Positions 5,826 through 6,861 of a DNA stretch of 6,861 bases are shown here, one piece after another (the stretch's first letter is position 1; each line of letters opens with the position of its first letter). This DNA is from Rhodoferax sp. UBA5149. Its GTDB lineage: Bacteria; Pseudomonadota; Gammaproteobacteria; Burkholderiales; Burkholderiaceae_C. The notes beneath the pieces were generated by a model. It was not told the DNA's origin. It saw nothing but the letters and a program-made list of their open reading frames with translations, and did no database searches. A program made the position numbers and the translations under genes. The stretch spans positions 1-6,861 of the forward strand of contig NZ_DHXT01000155.1 in assembly GCF_002413825.1 (NCBI RefSeq), in the 5' to 3' direction.

Positions 5826-6467
5826 ATGGATGAACCCACCCCAAAACCCCCAGCCCCCGCAACAAGTCCGGGCATTTACCTCATCGCGGCCCACCCCAAC
5901 TGGCGCGAATCCCGCGTCAACCGGCGCCTGCTGGAGAGCGCCCGCGCCCTGGCCGAGGTCGACACCAACGACTTGTACACCCGCTACCCGGACTATTACA
6001 TTGACGTCGCCGCCGAGCAGGCGCGCCTGGCGGCCGCGCAATTGATTGTGTTGCTGCACCCGATTCACTGGTATTCCATGCCCGCGCTGCAGAAGCTCTG
6101 GCTGGACGACGTGCTGAGCTACGGCTGGGCTTATGGCGTTGGCGGTGAGGCGCTGCGCGGCAAAGACCTGTGGCTGGTGGCCACCACCGGCGGGCCGGCC
6201 AGCTCGTATCACCCGCAGGGCTACAACCGCTATTTCTTCGATGCCTTCTTGCCGCCTTATGAGCAAACGGCGGTGCTGTGCGGCATGCGCTTCCTGCCGC
6301 CGCTGATCCTGCACGGCGCCCACAGCGCGACTGAGGGGGAAGTCGCCGACCATCTGGCGCTATTCCGGCAACGCCTGCAAAGCTACCCGCGCTGGCCCGA
6401 AATGGACGAGATCGACGCCTGCCCCGCCTGCGACGTGCCGCTGGCCGATCGACCTGAGAGCGACTAG
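5826..6467 (+). CDS. kefF: KefF/KefG-like quinone oxidoreductase, ancillary subunit of a K+ efflux system
   Basis: This flavodoxin-fold NAD(P)H quinone oxidoreductase-like protein (213 residues) is of the kind that binds and activates the KefC/KefB K+ efflux antiporters on the cytoplasmic side. After a proline-rich lead (4-15) come IYLIAAHPNWRESRVNRRL (17-35) and LLHPIHWYSMPALQKLWLD (76-94). YGWAYGVGG (99-107) and LVATTGGPASSYHP (117-130, the flavin-binding loop) follow. It is longer than the roughly 176-183-residue E. coli KefF and KefG. The extra length is the N-terminal lead and a C-terminal tail containing a CPAC pair at 199-202. I chose the ATG at 5826 over an in-frame TTG at 5808; neither has a Shine-Dalgarno sequence. 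It ends 8 bases before the antiporter gene, the expected operon partner. Confidence 0.9.
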   Translation: MDEPTPKPPAPATSPGIYLIAAHPNWRESRVNRRLLESARALAEVDTNDLYTRYPDYYIDVAAEQARLAAAQLIVLLHPIHWYSMPALQKLWLDDVLSYGWAYGVGGEALRGKDLWLVATTGGPASSYHPQGYNRYFFDAFLPPYEQTAVLCGMRFLPPLILHGAHSATEGEVADHLALFRQRLQSYPRWPEMDEIDACPACDVPLADRPESD

Positions 6468-6470
6468 GGA
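6466..6470 (+). promoter_or_regulatory. Ribosome binding site of kefC inside the kefF stop
   Basis: AGGGA overlaps the kefF stop codon TAG and lies five bases before the ATG at 6476. This arrangement suggests that translation of the two genes is coupled. Confidence 0.7.
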
Positions 6471-6475
6471 CTGAC

Positions 6476-6861
6476 ATGGAACACGCCCCCACCTGGCTGG
6501 TCAACAGCTTCATCTACCTCAGCGCGGCCGTCATCGCCGTGCCCTTGAGCAAGGCCCTGGGCCTCGGGTCCATCATCGGTTACCTGGCGGCCGGCATCGC
6601 CATCGGCCCGTGGGGACTGGGGCTGGTCACCAACGTGGAAGACATCCTGCACTTTGCCGAATTCGGCGTCGTTCTGATGCTGTTTTTGGTCGGGCTGGAG
6701 CTGGAACCCAAACGCCTGTGGAGCTTGCGGCGTCCGATTTTTGGCTGGGGCAGTGCTCAGGTGCTGGGCTGCGCCCTGCTGCTGACCCTGCTTGCCGTCG
6801 GCTTGGGCGTGGGCTGGCGAGTTGCCTTGGTGGGCGGCCTGGGACTGGCGCTGTCCAGCAC
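6476..6861 (+). CDS. kefC: KefC/KefB-type K+/H+ antiporter, N-terminal part (cut by window edge)
   Basis: This is the first 128 residues of a monovalent cation:proton antiporter-2 (CPA2) family protein in the inner membrane. It would be the channel partner of the preceding KefF-like protein. In the family, K+ efflux with H+ uptake protects against electrophiles and is gated by glutathione and its adducts through a C-terminal KTN domain, which lies outside the window. Visible features are helix 1 (about 7-24), a SKALGLGSIIGYLAAGIAIG stretch leading into helix 2 (about 33-51), the FAEFGVVLMLFLVGLELEP motif of helix 3 (59-77), and helix 4 (about 85-105). The choice between KefC, KefB and a more general CPA2 antiporter cannot be settled without the rest. 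The symbol rests on the kefF neighbour. Confidence 0.88.
   Translation, partial: MEHAPTWLVNSFIYLSAAVIAVPLSKALGLGSIIGYLAAGIAIGPWGLGLVTNVEDILHFAEFGVVLMLFLVGLELEPKRLWSLRRPIFGWGSAQVLGCALLLTLLAVGLGVGWRVALVGGLGLALSS

Noticed and set aside
5730..6353. 207-codon minus-strand frame opposite kefF
   Set aside because: It overlaps the clear KefF-like gene and the start of parA, and the product has no family character. It is a shadow frame.

Overview
The window looks like chromosomal housekeeping DNA from a betaproteobacterium of the order Burkholderiales, most likely a Comamonadaceae relative (Rhodoferax/Polaromonas type). This is judged from high-GC codon use, the style of the proteins and the gene neighbourhoods. 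It is a judgement from memory, not a database result. I see no insertion sequence, phage gene, CRISPR array, tRNA or rRNA, and no clear new defence or biosynthetic system. The unusual items are small: a decayed gene, a tandem duplication inside a small secreted protein, and several candidate regulatory sites.

Layout. At the left edge, on the minus strand, lies the first half of cytochrome c oxidase subunit II (coxB, cut by the window). Just upstream of it (465-774, minus) is what I read as the broken remnant of a DUF2244 membrane protein gene. Next is a BioC-like methyltransferase (900-1787, minus). It is divergent from comF (1828-2523, plus), and comF is followed after 9 bases by trmL (2533-3021, plus), a wobble-position tRNA methyltransferase. 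A LysR-type regulator (3039-3968, minus) converges on trmL with a 17-base gap. Its 5' side carries a good T-N11-A site and faces a small exported protein gene (4184-4546, plus) that contains two near-identical 42-residue units and ends in a strong hairpin terminator.

Further right, on the minus strand, are a MaoC-type hydratase (4616-5071) with a 20-base inverted repeat upstream, and an orphan ParA/MinD-like ATPase (5167-5784). Divergent from parA is a probable kefF-kefC operon: a flavodoxin-fold ancillary protein (5826-6467) and the start of a KefC/KefB potassium/proton antiporter (6476 to the right edge).

How the genes relate. kefF and kefC most likely form one K+-efflux system involved in electrophile or redox stress, and comF and trmL are probably co-transcribed. 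CoxB belongs to the respiratory chain. The other genes look like independent units. Several starts (comF, maoC, kefF) have no Shine-Dalgarno sequence but have a -10-like hexamer exactly six bases before the ATG, which suggests leaderless transcripts.
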